Of a stretch of DNA of 64,000 nt, positions 17,121 through 27,499 are shown piece after piece. The notes under the pieces are model-generated. The model ran no database searches and was not told where the DNA came from. It saw only the letters and a program-made list of their open reading frames with translations. Position numbers and translations under genes: made by a program. Position 1 is the stretch's first letter. Each line of letters opens with the position of its first letter. Source of the stretch: Streptococcus sp. oral taxon 056 str. F0418 (GTDB lineage: Bacteria > Bacillota > Bacilli > Lactobacillales > Streptococcaceae); assembly GCF_000220065.1 (NCBI RefSeq), contig NZ_AFQU01000001.1, positions 806,001 to 870,000 of the forward strand. Reading direction: 5' to 3'.

Positions 17121-18195
17121 TTTCTACCAATGCTTTCTCGCGATCACGCTTCATAGTATTGGAACGCAGCTGGCCACAGGCTGCATCAATATCCGTACCA
17201 TGTTCCTGACGAACTACGCAGTTAATCCCATTTTTCTTGAGGGTATCATAGAAGGCCATCACACGTTCTTTAGGGCTACGGCTATATTGGTCGTGTTCGC
17301 TAACTGGATTATAAGGAATAAGATTGACATATGATAGCTTTTTGATATTTTTAAGCAATTCAGCCAGCTCTTTAGCCTGCTCTACCCCGTCATTGACCTC
17401 ATTGAGCATGATGTACTCAAAGGTCACTCGACGATTCGTGGTCTTGATATAGTATTCAATAGCTTCAAACAGCTTTTCGATAGGAAAAGATCGGTTAATC
17501 CGCATAATACTGGTCCGCAAATCATTATTCGGGGCATGGAGGGATACTGCTAGATTGACTTGCACACCTTCGTCGGCAAAGTCGCGAATCTTATGAGCCA
17601 GGCCTGAAGTCGATACTGTGATATGACGAGCACCGATAGCCAAACCTTTGTCATCATTGACTGTCCGGACAAACTTGAGTACGTTGTCATAGTTATCAAA
17701 AGGTTCACCTATTCCCATTACCACGATATGGCTGACCCGCTCATCCTGACCACGCTCATCAAAATACTTCTGAACCAGCATAATCTGAGCTACAATTTCA
17801 CCGTTATTGAGGTCGCGTTGTTTTTTAATCAAGCCAGAAGCACAGAAAGTGCAGCCAATGTTGCAACCAACTTGGGTGGTTACACAGACAGAAAGTCCGT
17901 AGTGCTGACGCATGAGTACCGTCTCAATCAGCATACCGTCTGGTAGCTCAAAAAGATATTTGACCGTACCATCAGCAGACTCTTGTACAATACGCTGCTT
18001 CAGAGGATTGACAACAAATTGATCGTCTAGCTTAGCAATCAAGTCCTTGGAAAGATTGGTCATTTCTTCAAAAGATTGGACACGCTTGCGATAGAGCCAC
18101 TCCCAAATCTGGGTGGCACGGAACTTCTTTTCTCCTTGAGCTTCTATCCATTCAATCATTTCCTGACGCGTTAAGCTATAAATAGATGGTTTCAT
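17107..18195 (-). CDS. rlmN: Dual-specificity RNA methyltransferase RlmN
   Basis: Radical-SAM enzyme that methylates C2 of A2503 in 23S rRNA and A37 in tRNA. The cluster-binding motif [11 protein letters not shown] (CxxxCxxC) is intact, [10 protein letters not shown] and the ITVSTSGL strand follow, and C-terminal CGQLR supplies the second catalytic Cys. Length 362 is normal. Start ATG 18195 follows AAGGAG. It is preceded by yutD (9 bases) and overlaps vanZ. Confidence 0.97.
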   Translation of the reverse strand: MKPSIYSLTRQEMIEWIEAQGEKKFRATQIWEWLYRKRVQSFEEMTNLSKDLIAKLDDQFVVNPLKQRIVQESADGTVKYLFELPDGMLIETVLMRQHYGLSVCVTTQVGCNIGCTFCASGLIKKQRDLNNGEIVAQIMLVQKYFDERGQDERVSHIVVMGIGEPFDNYDNVLKFVRTVNDDKGLAIGARHITVSTSGLAHKIRDFADEGVQVNLAVSLHAPNNDLRTSIMRINRSFPIEKLFEAIEYYIKTTNRRVTFEYIMLNEVNDGVEQAKELAELLKNIKKLSYVNLIPYNPVSEHDQYSRSPKERVMAFYDTLKKNGINCVVRQEHGTDIDAACGQLRSNTMKRDREKALVENVQP

Positions 18196-18204
18196 GTTTC
18201 TCCT

Positions 18205-18726
18205 TTATTTCTGTCGAATGACAAAATGACGTTGTACCTCTTTTGTCGACTTTGGTTTTTGATGATGTGGACGTTTTTCTGAACCTTGATCTGCGCGACG
18301 TCCAGAACGTTTTGAACGACGTTTCGAACTTAAATCTTGATCTACTTTGTTATGGTGTTTTTTATCAAAAGAAGCTCGCTTCGGCTGCCTATTTTCTAAT
18401 ACAAAATAGGCGCAACCATAATTACAATACTCAAGTAGATAATCTTCTAATCGGCTAATCTTAACATCGCTCTCCTTAGCTTTTTCATCTTGATAAAATC
18501 CTCTCAGGCGTAGTTGATCATTGCCCCAATCACCAACAATGAAATCGAACTTTGTCAAAATCTCTGAAAATCGCTGGTTAAAGGCTGTAAGATCAAAAGC
18601 ATCCCGATAATTCTCTACCAATTCAAACTGGATTTCATCTGTTAATACTTGTGAACCAACCTGTCTAAATTCAGGGCCAGGAAATTTATTGTAATTATAA
18701 AGCTCTGGAGCAATTTCTTTACGCAT
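18205..18726 (-). CDS. YutD family protein
   Basis: 173 residues. DUF1027/YutD core from MRKEIAPELYNYNKFPGPEF through FIVGDWGNDQLRLRGFY to CNYGCAYFVLEN, then a very basic, low-complexity tail (KRRSKRSGRRADQGSEKRP). Function unknown; the basic tail suggests nucleic-acid or ribosome contact. ATG 18726 is preferred over the GTG at 18738 because the latter overlaps the GTGAG ribosome site. First gene of yutD-rlmN-vanZ, with -10 TATAAT near 18761. Confidence 0.87.
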   Translation of the reverse strand: MRKEIAPELYNYNKFPGPEFRQVGSQVLTDEIQFELVENYRDAFDLTAFNQRFSEILTKFDFIVGDWGNDQLRLRGFYQDEKAKESDVKISRLEDYLLEYCNYGCAYFVLENRQPKRASFDKKHHNKVDQDLSSKRRSKRSGRRADQGSEKRPHHQKPKSTKEVQRHFVIRQK

Positions 18727-18954
18727 ATATTTTCTCACTTCTATCTAGATAACTTCTCTATTATACTATAAAAGAAGACAGATTTTAAGCGTTTGCTCTT
18801 AAAAAGTCATTTCTGAGAAAAGTCAGATAATTTCAAAATTTTGACACATTCTATTAGAATAAATAAAAAACTGAAACAATCATGTCTCAGCTTTATTTCT
18901 TGTGATTTTTCAGATAGTCAATAGCTTCCTGCAAAGTCTTAACAGGAACAATCT

Positions 18955-19938
18955 TCATGTCTGTTCTAATTTTTTTGCTGCTTCTAGTGCAGTCTCATAG
19001 TTTGTTTTAGCTTTAGGATTTGCTTTTTTCATCTCCTCTGTCACAGGATTATTTGGCGCAAAGAAGATGCTAGCTCCGCTTTTAGCAGCAGAAACAACTT
19101 TCTTATCAATGCCACCAATATCGCCAACTTGGCCCTCACGATTGATGCTTCCGGTCCCTGCTACTATACGGCCATCCCGCAAGGTCGGATCTGCAAGTTG
19201 CGTATAAATAGCTAAACTAAACATAAGACCAGCACTAGGGCCACCGATTCCTTCTGTTGCAAATTCAATCGGAATATCACTACTTACTTCAGTTCGATCT
19301 ATCAGGCCGATACCAATCCCGTTTTTCCCATTATCAAGCTTGATGATCTTTCCTGTAGCAGATTTTTCTTGTCCATCCTCTTCATAGGTCACTTTAACCT
19401 TATCTCCTAATTTTTGCGAATTAACGTATTTTATTAATTCTTCAGAGCTGTCAAATGTCTTATCATTAACAGCCGTAACTGTATCAGCAATGTTCAAGAT
19501 TCCCTTAAAAGTCGAATCCTTCGATACTTGCAAGACATAGACTCCTAGGTACTTCATCGTAATGTCTTTTCCGGCTGTTTTTAAACCTTGATATTTGGCC
19601 ATATTCTGTGATGTTGCCATGTAAAATTGATTAATTCTAATATATTCCTGATCGGATGAACCACCCGTCAATTCCTCAGCTGAATAAATATCTGTAAAAT
19701 CTGTCAACCAAGCATAGACTAAATGCGCAAAAGTTGCACGCTGAACACCAACCGTCACAAATTCATAAGCACCACGTTCCTTATCATCTTGATGGTTAAC
19801 CTTCAAAACATGGCGAATATCTTCTGCTCCACCAGGTACCTCAATATAATATGGTAAAGGAACTGTTAAAGAAACGACTAATAAAATTAGCGTTGTAAAA
19901 ATAATAATCGGCCATTTATAAATCTTAATCTTCTTCAT
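18955..19938 (-). CDS. sepM: SepM, PDZ-domain S16 membrane protease (C-terminal frameshift)
   Basis: Membrane-anchored Lon-like protease; the S. mutans homologue trims the competence/bacteriocin signal peptide. N-terminal TM anchor ([18 protein letters not shown]), PDZ region around [18 protein letters not shown], and the Ser-Lys catalytic dyad [11 protein letters not shown] with [11 protein letters not shown]. As read it stops at EAAKKLEQT. The run of seven A at 18970-18976 needs eight for the usual ending [20 protein letters not shown], with TAA at 18893-18895 (348 codons). The dyad lies upstream of the break. ATG overlaps coaD by 14 bases. Confidence 0.9.
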   Translation of the reverse strand: MKKIKIYKWPIIIFTTLILLVVSLTVPLPYYIEVPGGAEDIRHVLKVNHQDDKERGAYEFVTVGVQRATFAHLVYAWLTDFTDIYSAEELTGGSSDQEYIRINQFYMATSQNMAKYQGLKTAGKDITMKYLGVYVLQVSKDSTFKGILNIADTVTAVNDKTFDSSEELIKYVNSQKLGDKVKVTYEEDGQEKSATGKIIKLDNGKNGIGIGLIDRTEVSSDIPIEFATEGIGGPSAGLMFSLAIYTQLADPTLRDGRIVAGTGSINREGQVGDIGGIDKKVVSAAKSGASIFFAPNNPVTEEMKKANPKAKTNYETALEAAKKLEQT

Positions 19939-20419
19939 ATAACTCTCTTTCTATTTCTCTGACAACACTTTGAGGTACGTATGGTGTTATGTTCTGCTTA
20001 AAAGCAATCAGCTCACGAATGCGCGAAGAACTGATATATTGATAAGCTGGCTTACTCAACAAGAAAATCGTCTCCAGCTCACTATCTAATTCTTGGTTGA
20101 AAAAATTCATACTCGTTTCATAATCTAGATCTTGGTTGTTACGTAGACCACGTACAAAGGTCTTAGCTCCAATTCTGCTAGCTACTGTCACCGCCAGCTC
20201 ATTCTGCGAAGTGATGACTTCCACATTATCCAAATGCTGTAGCGCTTCTTTGACCATCCGTTCTCGAGCTTCAATCCTGAAAAATCCAGACTTTTCCCGA
20301 TTATAGAAAATTCCTACATAGAGTTTATCAAAGAGCCTACTGGCCCGCTCGATCAGATCTACATGCCCCTTAGTGATTGGGTCAAAAGATCCTGTAAATA
20401 ATCCTATCCTATCTGACAT
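19925..20419 (-). CDS. coaD: Phosphopantetheine adenylyltransferase
   Basis: Penultimate enzyme of coenzyme A synthesis. 164 residues with the nucleotidyltransferase motif [17 protein letters not shown] (residues 10-26, T/HxGH-like) and the C-terminal [14 protein letters not shown] segment. It overlaps the rsmD stop by 11 bases and sepM by 14, making a compact rsmD-coaD-sepM operon. Confidence 0.97.
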   Translation of the reverse strand: MSDRIGLFTGSFDPITKGHVDLIERASRLFDKLYVGIFYNREKSGFFRIEARERMVKEALQHLDNVEVITSQNELAVTVASRIGAKTFVRGLRNNQDLDYETSMNFFNQELDSELETIFLLSKPAYQYISSSRIRELIAFKQNITPYVPQSVVREIERELYEED

Positions 20420-20948
20420 ACACCGTCACCTTTGAAATCCCATATATTTTCTGTTTCCAAATGCCCAATCCTGCAATTTCCTCTGGCAATTCAACTTCCT
20501 TATCCGTCTCACAGACTACTAAGACATCTTGGCTCAAGAGCTGGCGCTCCTCCAACTTTTCAATGTCCTCCACAATCTGTTCTTTAGCATAAGGTGGATC
20601 CAAGAGGACTAGATCAAAAATCCCCGTCACAATATTTAATGCACGACTCGATTCCATCTTGAGCAATTCAAAACGCGTCGCTTCTTTGGTCATCTGGATA
20701 TTTTCAGAAATGATAGCCTGAGCTCTGCGATCTTTCTCTACTAAAACAGCTGTATCCATACCTCGAGAAAGAGCTTCAATGGCTAAACTTCCGCTCCCAG
20801 CATAAAGATCCAGCACCCGACCACCCTCAAAATAAGGACCAATCATATTAAAAATCGCCCCCTTGACCTTATCGGTCGTCGGTCTAGTCGTCTTACCATC
20901 CAAAGTCTTGAGGGGGCGCCCTCCGTATTTACCTGCAACAACTCTCAT
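20409..20948 (-). CDS. rsmD: 16S rRNA (guanine966-N2)-methyltransferase RsmD
   Basis: 179 residues from ATG 20948 ([19 protein letters not shown]). The family core follows: [17 protein letters not shown] site [19 protein letters not shown], and catalytic [12 protein letters not shown]. The in-frame extension upstream of this ATG is not family sequence and contains the promoter: TGTTATAAT ends 7 bases before the ATG with no ribosome site, predicting a leaderless mRNA. Confidence 0.95.
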   Translation of the reverse strand: MRVVAGKYGGRPLKTLDGKTTRPTTDKVKGAIFNMIGPYFEGGRVLDLYAGSGSLAIEALSRGMDTAVLVEKDRRAQAIISENIQMTKEATRFELLKMESSRALNIVTGIFDLVLLDPPYAKEQIVEDIEKLEERQLLSQDVLVVCETDKEVELPEEIAGLGIWKQKIYGISKVTVYVR

Positions 20949-20955
20949 AAAAAGT

Positions 20956-20964
20956 ATTATAACA
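20956..20964 (-). promoter_or_regulatory. Extended -10 of the rsmD-coaD-sepM operon, start-codon proximal
   Basis: TGTTATAAT on the minus strand, then ACTTTTT and ATG. Confidence 0.6.
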
Positions 20965-21017
20965 TAAGGCAAATGTTTTAAAAAGCGAAGCAGATAAAAA
21001 ACAGAAGCGACCACAAG

Positions 21018-21506
21018 TTAGAGGCTTCTGTTTTCTTTTAGTTTCAGTAAAAATTCAATTAATTCAGGCTGGCAATCAGCCTTATCCAAGATCAAGCCCA
21101 TTGATCGGCCAACCATGATATAAAAGGTTTCTGGCTTGTCTATGATTGCCACAATATCTTGGTAGTCAAATCTGGAATTATTATTCCGATTAACGACACG
21201 AAAGTCTGTCTCATAGAAGCTAAACTCCTGCTCCAAATCATGCCAGAGAGGGTTATCCTTATAGAGCTTGAGGAATTGTTGGTTAAAAGAACGATAGAGT
21301 AAAAATGGCATAATAGGCATGAAAATAAAAATACCAATAGCCGGCAAGGGCTCATTCAAAGATAGGCTGAAGATCCCCACTGCAAGCAAAGCTACCTCAC
21401 CAATGACCAGAGGGATGATTCTTGTCTTTTTATGCCAAAAGTTGATCCAAGCGAAACGGCGGTACGCTTCTTCTGTCATGATTATCTTTGCTGTCATTGG
21501 AAACAT
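21018..21506 (-). CDS. YcxB-like membrane protein
   Basis: 162 residues: cytosolic N-terminus, two hydrophobic segments (RIIPLVIGEVALLAVGIFSL and AIGIFIFMPIMPFLLYRS), then a beta-rich domain (FYETDFRVVNRNNNSRFDYQ) typical of YcxB-like proteins. Function unknown. An AAGGAAG lies somewhat far upstream of the ATG; start moderately uncertain (second ATG at codon 4). It abuts rsmD but is separated by the rsmD promoter. Confidence 0.72.
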   Translation of the reverse strand: MFPMTAKIIMTEEAYRRFAWINFWHKKTRIIPLVIGEVALLAVGIFSLSLNEPLPAIGIFIFMPIMPFLLYRSFNQQFLKLYKDNPLWHDLEQEFSFYETDFRVVNRNNNSRFDYQDIVAIIDKPETFYIMVGRSMGLILDKADCQPELIEFLLKLKENRSL

Positions 21507-21563
21507 CTATCTACGATTTACTTCCTTTACTATTGCTAGAAATAACAATACTCAAGAAAGAAC

Positions 21564-21616
21564 TTGCTTTTCTCAAATTCATCTGCTATACTATACGTAA
21601 CCTTCAAAACGTTACA
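21564..21616 (+). promoter_or_regulatory. Promoter and candidate auto-operator of the S24 repressor
   Basis: TTGCTT (21564-21569), 17-bp spacer, extended TGCTATACT with TATACT at 21587-21592. Directly downstream is an inverted repeat CGTAAC...GTTACA (21596-21616), well placed for a repressor to block initiation of its own gene. Confidence 0.55.
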
Positions 21617-21629
21617 TAGGAGATGTGAT

Positions 21630-22306
21630 ATGTTTTCGCATGAAAAATTAAAAAACGACGCTTAGAGCTTAATTTGACTCAGTCTTCCATTTACCAAGAG
21701 TTAAGCATTTCTCGAAAGACTTACTCTGCTTGGGAAAATGGTCTGGCAGAACCTCACGCTAAAAATCTCAGAAAGTTAGCTACCTATCTCAAGGTCCAAG
21801 AGAACTACTTTGTAGATGAGACCAGCGCGCTCTACACCTATCCTTTACTAACTCTACCCCATAAAAAAGAAGTCGACCAGCTCGCTAGTCGGCTCCTAGA
21901 GAGACAGAGCAATGTTAGCTCTCTCACAGCCTATAAGGTTCTATCCGTTGAGCTGGCTGCGGGTCTCGGGCACAGTTACTATGACAATGAGACAGATTAC
22001 GAAACAGTCTACTTTGATCAAGATATCCAGCATGACTTTGCATCCTGGGTCTCTGGGGATTCTATGGAGCCTAAATATCCCAACGGCTCTGTTGTCCTCA
22101 TGAAACAGACAGAATTTGATTACGATGGAGCCGTCTATGCTCTCATGTGGAATGGCAAGACCTATATCAAAAAAGTCTACCGCGAAGCTGAAGGCCTGCG
22201 CCTAGAGTCTATCAATCCTGACTACGAGGATCTCTTTGCTCCTTATGAAGACCAGCCTAGCATTGTTGGTATCGTAGTCGGACATTTTCTGCCGATTGAG
22301 GTGTAA
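21630..22306 (+). pseudogene. XRE-S24 (LexA/HdiR-like) repressor, 5' frameshift
   Basis: Self-cleaving repressor: N-terminal XRE helix-turn-helix (LTQSSIYQELSISRKTYSAW), a linker with an Ala-Gly cleavage candidate (ELAAGLG), and an S24 peptidase domain with Ser in VSGDSMEPKYPNGSV and Lys in KTYIKKVY. The reading frame opens at ATG 21630 (MFSHEKL) after AGGAGA but breaks at a run of six A (21650-21655); seven restore 225 codons. It sits ahead of a umuC remnant, the arrangement of streptococcal SOS-like mutagenesis cassettes. Confidence 0.82.
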
Positions 22307-22309
22307 GTG

Positions 22310-22468
22310 ATGGTCCTATTTGATTATTCACGCGAGCCCCATTCAGACATCGCTTTTGTGGATATGAAAAGTTTTTATGCCTCTTTGCTTAAAGGATCGG
22401 CCTTAACTATCGCTCGAAGCAAGCTAACTGGAGGCCATTCTGCTGGAGGTTTGGAGGGCTTATCATGA
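22310..22468 (+). pseudogene. UmuC/DinB-like Y-family polymerase, internal deletion remnant
   Basis: A 52-codon open frame joining the N-terminus (FDYSREPHSDIAFVDMKSFY, including the metal-binding Asp of the Y-family palm) directly to the C-terminus (SLLKGSALTIARSKLTGGHS then AGGLEGL). A normal gene of this type is about 470 codons, so roughly 1.25 kb is missing in frame. The junction is near CCTCTTTGCTTAAAGG. Polymerase activity is impossible. Coupled to the next gene by ATGA. Confidence 0.82.
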
Positions 22469-22822
22469 CCGACCGCTCTTATCTTCCCCATCAGTCAGCA
22501 CGTGACTTTCAGGATCGGGGTATGGCTAAGTGGGCTGGGGGGTCTTTCTGAACACAGCACTGCTCTAGCCAAAAAAGAAGTAGATATAACCCCGTTAACT
22601 CAGCTTGACATACAGGAGAAATGCCACTTGCTCAGCCAAGCCTACAGTCTGCAAGTTCCCATCCGAATCACCTTTCTAAACCAGGACAAGCTGACCGACA
22701 TTACTGCTACAGTCTTTCATCTAGATAGTAAACAGATCCTCCTGCAGGAAGGCGACCATTACAAATGCCTTACTATTTATTCATCAGATTTTTTCAATAC
22801 AAGCTCCAGGAGGCACAGATGA
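22465..22822 (+). pseudogene. YolD-like protein, frameshifted
   Basis: Begins MTDRSYLPHQSARDFQDRGM, the YolD-like opening, then breaks at GCTGGGGGGTC (run of six G near 22536-22541) into a TGA. The other frame continues LSEHSTALAKKEVDITPL and the C-terminal beta-rich domain to 22822. Here the damage is not in an A/T run. YolD-like genes regularly accompany UmuC-type polymerases, so this is part of the same decaying cassette. Confidence 0.75.
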
Positions 22823-23112
22823 CCACTCAGAATATACATGAGGAACTTCAATTTGATTATTTTTCCCAGAATTACTATCAATTTCAAGAAGATTTTTATC
22901 AATTCTCCAATCTTCCTCAGCCTCTGATGGCCATGGAAGATGATATCCTCCGTCACATGGCTAACCGCCAGGTCACTTATTTCAAACTCTCCAAGACCAA
23001 AAGTTTAGATCAGAAAGATCATTACTTCCACTTTACCGTCAGTCGTCCAGACCAAGCAAAACGACTCTGTGTTTACTACTATCAAGGCCACACAGAAGAT
23101 ATAAAACACTAA
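22819..23112 (+). CDS. Conserved hypothetical of the umuC cassette
   Basis: 97 residues starting MTTQNIHEELQFDYFSQNYY. The ATG at 22819 has AGGAGG upstream and overlaps the end of the YolD frame (ATGA). Acidic/aromatic, no membrane segment or recognised motif. Found as the last member of streptococcal repressor-umuC-yolD cassettes; function unknown. The only undamaged gene of the four. Confidence 0.65.
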   Translation: MTTQNIHEELQFDYFSQNYYQFQEDFYQFSNLPQPLMAMEDDILRHMANRQVTYFKLSKTKSLDQKDHYFHFTVSRPDQAKRLCVYYYQGHTEDIKH

Positions 23113-23139
23113 GCTCCCAGACTGAGTCTGGGAGCTTAG
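23110..23139. terminator. Perfect 13-bp hairpin after the umuC cassette
   Basis: TAAGCTCCCAGAC-tga-GTCTGGGAGCTTA. Very stable but without a clear T tract; it marks the 3' end of the cassette. Confidence 0.6.
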
Positions 23140-23316
23140 TATATAGAAATGAATTGAAAGACTAAAAGGTATGATATAAAGAATCTTACCTTACTAAAAT
23201 TCAATTTTAATCTTCTCTTTTAAAGTTATAAAACTCCAGATATTTCGCTAAATAATATAGAGTAATATTTCCATATTAATTTCCTCTAATCATATCTATT
23301 ATATCATGTTAAGCGC

Positions 23317-23335
23317 CCCAGCCAAAAAGGCTGGG
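23317..23335 (-). terminator. Hairpin downstream of valS
   Basis: CCCAGCC-aaaaa-GGCTGGG, 26 bases past the valS stop; no long T tract. Confidence 0.5.
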
Positions 23336-23360
23336 TACATACATATCAAATATTATACTC

Positions 23361-26009
23361 CTAGACCAACTTTCTCATCTCATCAATACGTGCGACGGTC
23401 GCATCGTATTTAGCCTGATAGTCGGCTTGTTTGTCGCGTTCTTTTTGGACGACTTCTGGTTTGGCATTGGCTACGAAGCGTTCGTTAGAGAGCTTCTTAC
23501 CTACCATATCTAGTTCTCTTTGCCATTTAGCGAGTTCCTTGTCGAGACGAGCCAGTTCTTCTTCGACATTGAGGAGATCAGCTAGTGGCAAGTAGATTTC
23601 TGCTCCTGTGATGACGCTTGACATAGCAAGTTCAGGTGCAGGGATGTTTGATGCGATTTCCAAGTGTTCTGGATTTGTGAAGCGTTTGATGTAGTTGACA
23701 TTGCTGTTAAAAAAGGCTTCCAAATCACTATCACTTGTCTTAACAAGGATGGTGATAGGCTTGCTTGGTGCTACATTTACTTCAGCACGCGCATTACGAA
23801 CAGCACGGATCAAGTCTTTGAGACTTTCCACACCTGTGTGGGCAGCAAGGTCTTCAAAGACTGGGCTAACAGTTGGGTAAGCAGCTGTAACGATAGAGCC
23901 TTCTGAGATTTGTCCAAAGATTTCCTCTGTCACAAATGGCATGATTGGGTGAAGCAAGCGAAGGATCTTGTCCAAAGTATAAAGGAGAACAGAACGTGTG
24001 ATGACTTTCTCTTCTTCGTTGTCGCTATAAAGGACTTCCTTGGTCAACTCAACGTACCAGTCCGCAAATTCGTCCCAGATGAAGTTATAGAGGATGTGTC
24101 CAGCCACACCAAATTCAAACTTGTCAAAGTTTTCAGTGACCTTGCTGATAGTTTCATTGAGGTTGTGGAGAATCCAGCGGTCTGTGACATTTCCAGCTTC
24201 CTTATTGACAACTTTTTCTACATTGACAGTTGCTTGCTCAAGAGTCAAGTTTTCATTGTTCATGAGAATATAGCGAGAGATGTTCCAGATTTTGTTAATA
24301 AAGTTCCATGAAGCATCCATTTTCTCGTAAGAGAAGCGCACATCTTGACCTGGTGCAGAACCATTTGAAAGGAACCAACGAAGGGCATCTGCACCGTATT
24401 TCTCAATGACATCCATTGGGTCAATCCCGTTTCCGAGAGATTTCGACATCTTGCGTCCTTGCTCATCTCGAATGAGACCGTGGATAAGAACGTTTTGGAA
24501 TGGCTGACGTCCAGTGAATTCCAAGGATTGGAAGATCATGCGAGACACCCAGAAGAAGATGATGTCGTAACCTGTTACCAAGGTTGAAGTTGGGAAGTAG
24601 CGCTTGAAGTCTTCTGAGTCAACATCAGGCCAACCCATGGTTGAGAATGGCCAAAGGGCAGAACTGAACCAAGTATCCAAGACGTCTTCGTCCTGAGTCC
24701 AACCATCGCCTTCCGGTGCTTCTTCGCCCACATAGATTTCGCCGTCAGCATTGTACCAGGCTGGGATTTGGTGACCCCACCATAGCTGACGAGAGATTAC
24801 CCAGTCGTGGACATTTCCCATCCATTGGAGGAAGGTATCGTTGAAGCGAGGTGGGTAGAATTCTACCTTGTCTTCTGTGTCTTGGTTGGCAATGGCATTT
24901 TTAGCCAATTGGTCCATCTTCACGAACCATTGCGTAGACAAACGCGGCTCAACCACTACACCCGTACGTTCTGAGTGACCAACACTGTGGACACGCTTTT
25001 CAATTTTGACGAGGGCACCGATTTCTTCCAACTTAGCAACGACTGCCTTACGAGCTTCAAAACGATCCATGCCTGCAAATTCGAAGGCCAAGTCATTCAT
25101 GGTTCCGTCGTCGTTCATGACATTGACTTGTGGCAAGTTATGACGTTGACCAACCAAGAAGTCATTTGGATCGTGGGCAGGTGTGATTTTCACGACACCT
25201 GTACCAAACTCAGGGTCTGCGTGCTCGTCCGCAACGATTGGGATGAGTTTGTTAGCAATTGGAAGAATAACATTTTTACCAATCAAGTCCTTGTAGCGTG
25301 GGTCTTCTGGATTGACCGCAACCGCAACGTCTCCAAACATGGTCTCAGGACGAGTTGTCGCAACTTCAAGAGCGCGTGAGCCGTCTTCTAGCATATAGTT
25401 CATGTGGTAGAAGGCACCTTCCACGTCCTTGTGAATCACCTCAATATCAGAAAGGGCTGTGCGAGCAGCTGGGTCCCAGTTGATGATAAACTCACCACGG
25501 TAGATCCAACCTTTCTTGTAAAGGTCCACAAAGACCTTGCGAACCGCTTTTGACAGACCTTCGTCAAGTGTAAAACGTTCACGAGAGTAGTCTACAGAGA
25601 GCCCCATCTTGCCCCACTGCTCCTTGATGGTCGTCGCATATTCGTCTTTCCATTCCCAGACTTTATCGAGGAATTTCTCACGACCGAGGTCATAACGGCT
25701 AATGCCCTCGCCACGCAAGCGCTCCTCGACCTTAGCCTGAGTCGCAATCCCCGCGTGATCCATCCCTGGCAGCCAAAGCGTATCAAAACCTTGCATCCGT
25801 TTTTGACGGATGATGATATCCTGAAGAGTCGTATCCCAAGCGTGACCAAGGTGGAGCTTACCAGTTACGTTTGGTGGTGGAATAACGATTGAGTAAGGCT
25901 TAGCCTTTTGATCTCCTGAAGGCTTGAAAACATCCGCATCAAGCCATTTTTGGTAACGACCAGCCTCAACCTCGGCTGGATTGTATTTAGGTGAAAGTTC
26001 TTTAGACAT
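23361..26009 (-). CDS. valS: Valyl-tRNA synthetase
   Basis: Class I synthetase, 882 residues. HIGH-type motif [15 protein letters not shown] (HLGH at 53-56), editing domain [22 protein letters not shown] motif [11 protein letters not shown], anticodon-binding domain and a C-terminal coiled coil (from about 820: [20 protein letters not shown]) that is characteristic of ValRS. The ATG overlaps the preceding AAA-kinase gene by 8 bases. The transcript is controlled by the T-box at 27161-27330. Confidence 0.98.
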   Translation of the reverse strand: MSKELSPKYNPAEVEAGRYQKWLDADVFKPSGDQKAKPYSIVIPPPNVTGKLHLGHAWDTTLQDIIIRQKRMQGFDTLWLPGMDHAGIATQAKVEERLRGEGISRYDLGREKFLDKVWEWKDEYATTIKEQWGKMGLSVDYSRERFTLDEGLSKAVRKVFVDLYKKGWIYRGEFIINWDPAARTALSDIEVIHKDVEGAFYHMNYMLEDGSRALEVATTRPETMFGDVAVAVNPEDPRYKDLIGKNVILPIANKLIPIVADEHADPEFGTGVVKITPAHDPNDFLVGQRHNLPQVNVMNDDGTMNDLAFEFAGMDRFEARKAVVAKLEEIGALVKIEKRVHSVGHSERTGVVVEPRLSTQWFVKMDQLAKNAIANQDTEDKVEFYPPRFNDTFLQWMGNVHDWVISRQLWWGHQIPAWYNADGEIYVGEEAPEGDGWTQDEDVLDTWFSSALWPFSTMGWPDVDSEDFKRYFPTSTLVTGYDIIFFWVSRMIFQSLEFTGRQPFQNVLIHGLIRDEQGRKMSKSLGNGIDPMDVIEKYGADALRWFLSNGSAPGQDVRFSYEKMDASWNFINKIWNISRYILMNNENLTLEQATVNVEKVVNKEAGNVTDRWILHNLNETISKVTENFDKFEFGVAGHILYNFIWDEFADWYVELTKEVLYSDNEEEKVITRSVLLYTLDKILRLLHPIMPFVTEEIFGQISEGSIVTAAYPTVSPVFEDLAAHTGVESLKDLIRAVRNARAEVNVAPSKPITILVKTSDSDLEAFFNSNVNYIKRFTNPEHLEIASNIPAPELAMSSVITGAEIYLPLADLLNVEEELARLDKELAKWQRELDMVGKKLSNERFVANAKPEVVQKERDKQADYQAKYDATVARIDEMRKLV

Positions 26010-26580
26010 GTGTTTGTCCTTTCTCTATTGTATTCATTTTATCTTGAATCTGCTTAGCAACTTCTTCTGCAGACAGATTCGTATTATTTATTTTAAAGTA
26101 GTGGTGCAACTCATTCGGTTGAGTTTGAGAATTTAATTGAAGTGTTTCATTAGTCTCTAAAATTTCTCTTTCAGATACCTCAACATGTCGTTTTAAGGGT
26201 TTGTGCTCTAACCGGTTCTCCGTTCGATTTCGATTTAAACGCTCTTCAAGACTTGTTTCCAACTCCACAAAAAGAATCTCTTGATGATAGTCATCCAACA
26301 AATCCTGAATTTCCTTCAAATATAGGAGCTGGTACTGATTTGAAAAATCAATTACGTCTGTTAAAATCATCGACCTATGATTCCGAGCGCTTGTTTCAAG
26401 AAAAGAAAAGGTAATCCCTCGAACAAACTCCCACATTTCCTCTGTAAAGTCCTGATAGATTTCTAGTGCAAAATCTATGGCTTGATGGTTATAAAAGAGG
26501 GTAGCATCTGTCAGTCGAGATAACTCTTGACCAATCGTCATTTTGCCAGAAGCCGGAGCCCCAATGATGAAAAGATGCAT
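26002..26580 (-). CDS. P-loop nucleotide kinase-like protein
   Basis: 192 residues from ATG 26580 ([20 protein letters not shown]), with a GGAGGTG ribosome site in the 3' end of the preceding gene. Walker A is GAPASGKM, and the rest resembles AAA_17/shikimate-kinase-like small kinases ([16 protein letters not shown]). Substrate unknown. Co-transcribed between a GNAT gene and valS under the T-box, a conserved streptococcal arrangement. Confidence 0.82.
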   Translation of the reverse strand: MHLFIIGAPASGKMTIGQELSRLTDATLFYNHQAIDFALEIYQDFTEEMWEFVRGITFSFLETSARNHRSMILTDVIDFSNQYQLLYLKEIQDLLDDYHQEILFVELETSLEERLNRNRTENRLEHKPLKRHVEVSEREILETNETLQLNSQTQPNELHHYFKINNTNLSAEEVAKQIQDKMNTIEKGQTHV

Positions 26581-27140
26581 TAAATCACCTCCCACTCACT
26601 CCTAAGCAGCCCATACCTCAAATCATCACAGCGGTTGCCTTGGGCATCTTTGCGGTCTCTTATGCGAGCTTCAAGGGTAAAACCTAATTTTTCAGCGACT
26701 CATTGACTTTGGATATTGTAGCCAAAGCAAGACAATTCTATCTTGTGAAGTCCCACTTCTTTAAAAGTCAGATCAATCAAAGCTCGCGCTGCTTCTGGCA
26801 CATAACCACGTCCCCAATAGTCTGGATGCAAGATATAGCCGATTTCCAGCACATCATCTTCATGCCGATGGTTGAAATCGACAGAGCCAACGATTTTGTC
26901 AGTCCCTTTGACGACAATCCCGTAGCCTGCTGGGAGATTTTCCTTTTGATTGCGCTCAGGGAGAATATGCTCCAGATAATAAATCTCGTCTTCCAAGGTC
27001 TTGACGGGCGGAAATCCTGCTGGGTAGGAGACTTCTGGTCTACTAGCATAGGCATGGATATCCTTAGCATCAGCCACTGTTCGGACTCGTAAAATGAGAC
27101 GTTCTGTTTCGATTCTTTCTGGTAACTCTACTCTTGTCAT
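26580..27140 (-). pseudogene. GNAT acetyltransferase (RimJ/RimL type) with nonsense codon
   Basis: Begins MTRVELPERIETERLILRVR behind GGGAGAAGG and contains YWGRGYVPEAARALIDLTF, the acetyl-CoA site. Translation stops at a TGA (26702-26700) after FGYNIQSQ, but the same frame continues VAEKLGFTLEARIRDRKDAQ to TAA 26580, the expected GNAT C-terminus. A CGA-to-TGA change explains it. The lost 40 residues contain the last strand of the fold, so the product is probably inactive. First gene after the T-box. Confidence 0.82.
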
Positions 27141-27160
27141 CCTTCTCCCTCGCTTTCTAT

Positions 27161-27330
27161 AAAAAATCGTCCCTGTCATAACCATGACAGGGACGAATGT
27201 GTTAATCCGCGGTACCACCCAATTTCGGGCAGACGCCCGCAACTCTTGTCTTCTTGTTTATATTTTATGACATCGTTAGATCACTTCGGCATACGATAGT
27301 ATAGCCTACAGCTCCTTGCCAAGTCCTAAA
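27161..27330 (-). promoter_or_regulatory. T-box leader controlling the valS operon
   Basis: On the minus strand the leader contains the T-box core AATTGGGTGGTACCGCGG (about 27224-27207), followed by the terminator stem TCGTCCCTGTCAT...ATGACAGGGACGA and T6 (27197-27161). The antiterminator forms when uncharged tRNA pairs with the T-box; valS downstream implies tRNA-Val. Stem I extends to about 27330. I could not assign the specifier codon with confidence. Confidence 0.93.
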
Positions 27331-27499
27331 AATAAACAAAAAGTCTTTTATTATTTCATTTTATCATCTCATCAGTAACCAGCTTTGACACATCTGTGGA
27401 CTTCTCAGCACCGCCACTTTCTGTAAAATGTCTGACTCAAAACACCTCTGATGGATTTATTGTAACAAGTTTCTCTTTAAAAAGCAATAATCAAGGAAA

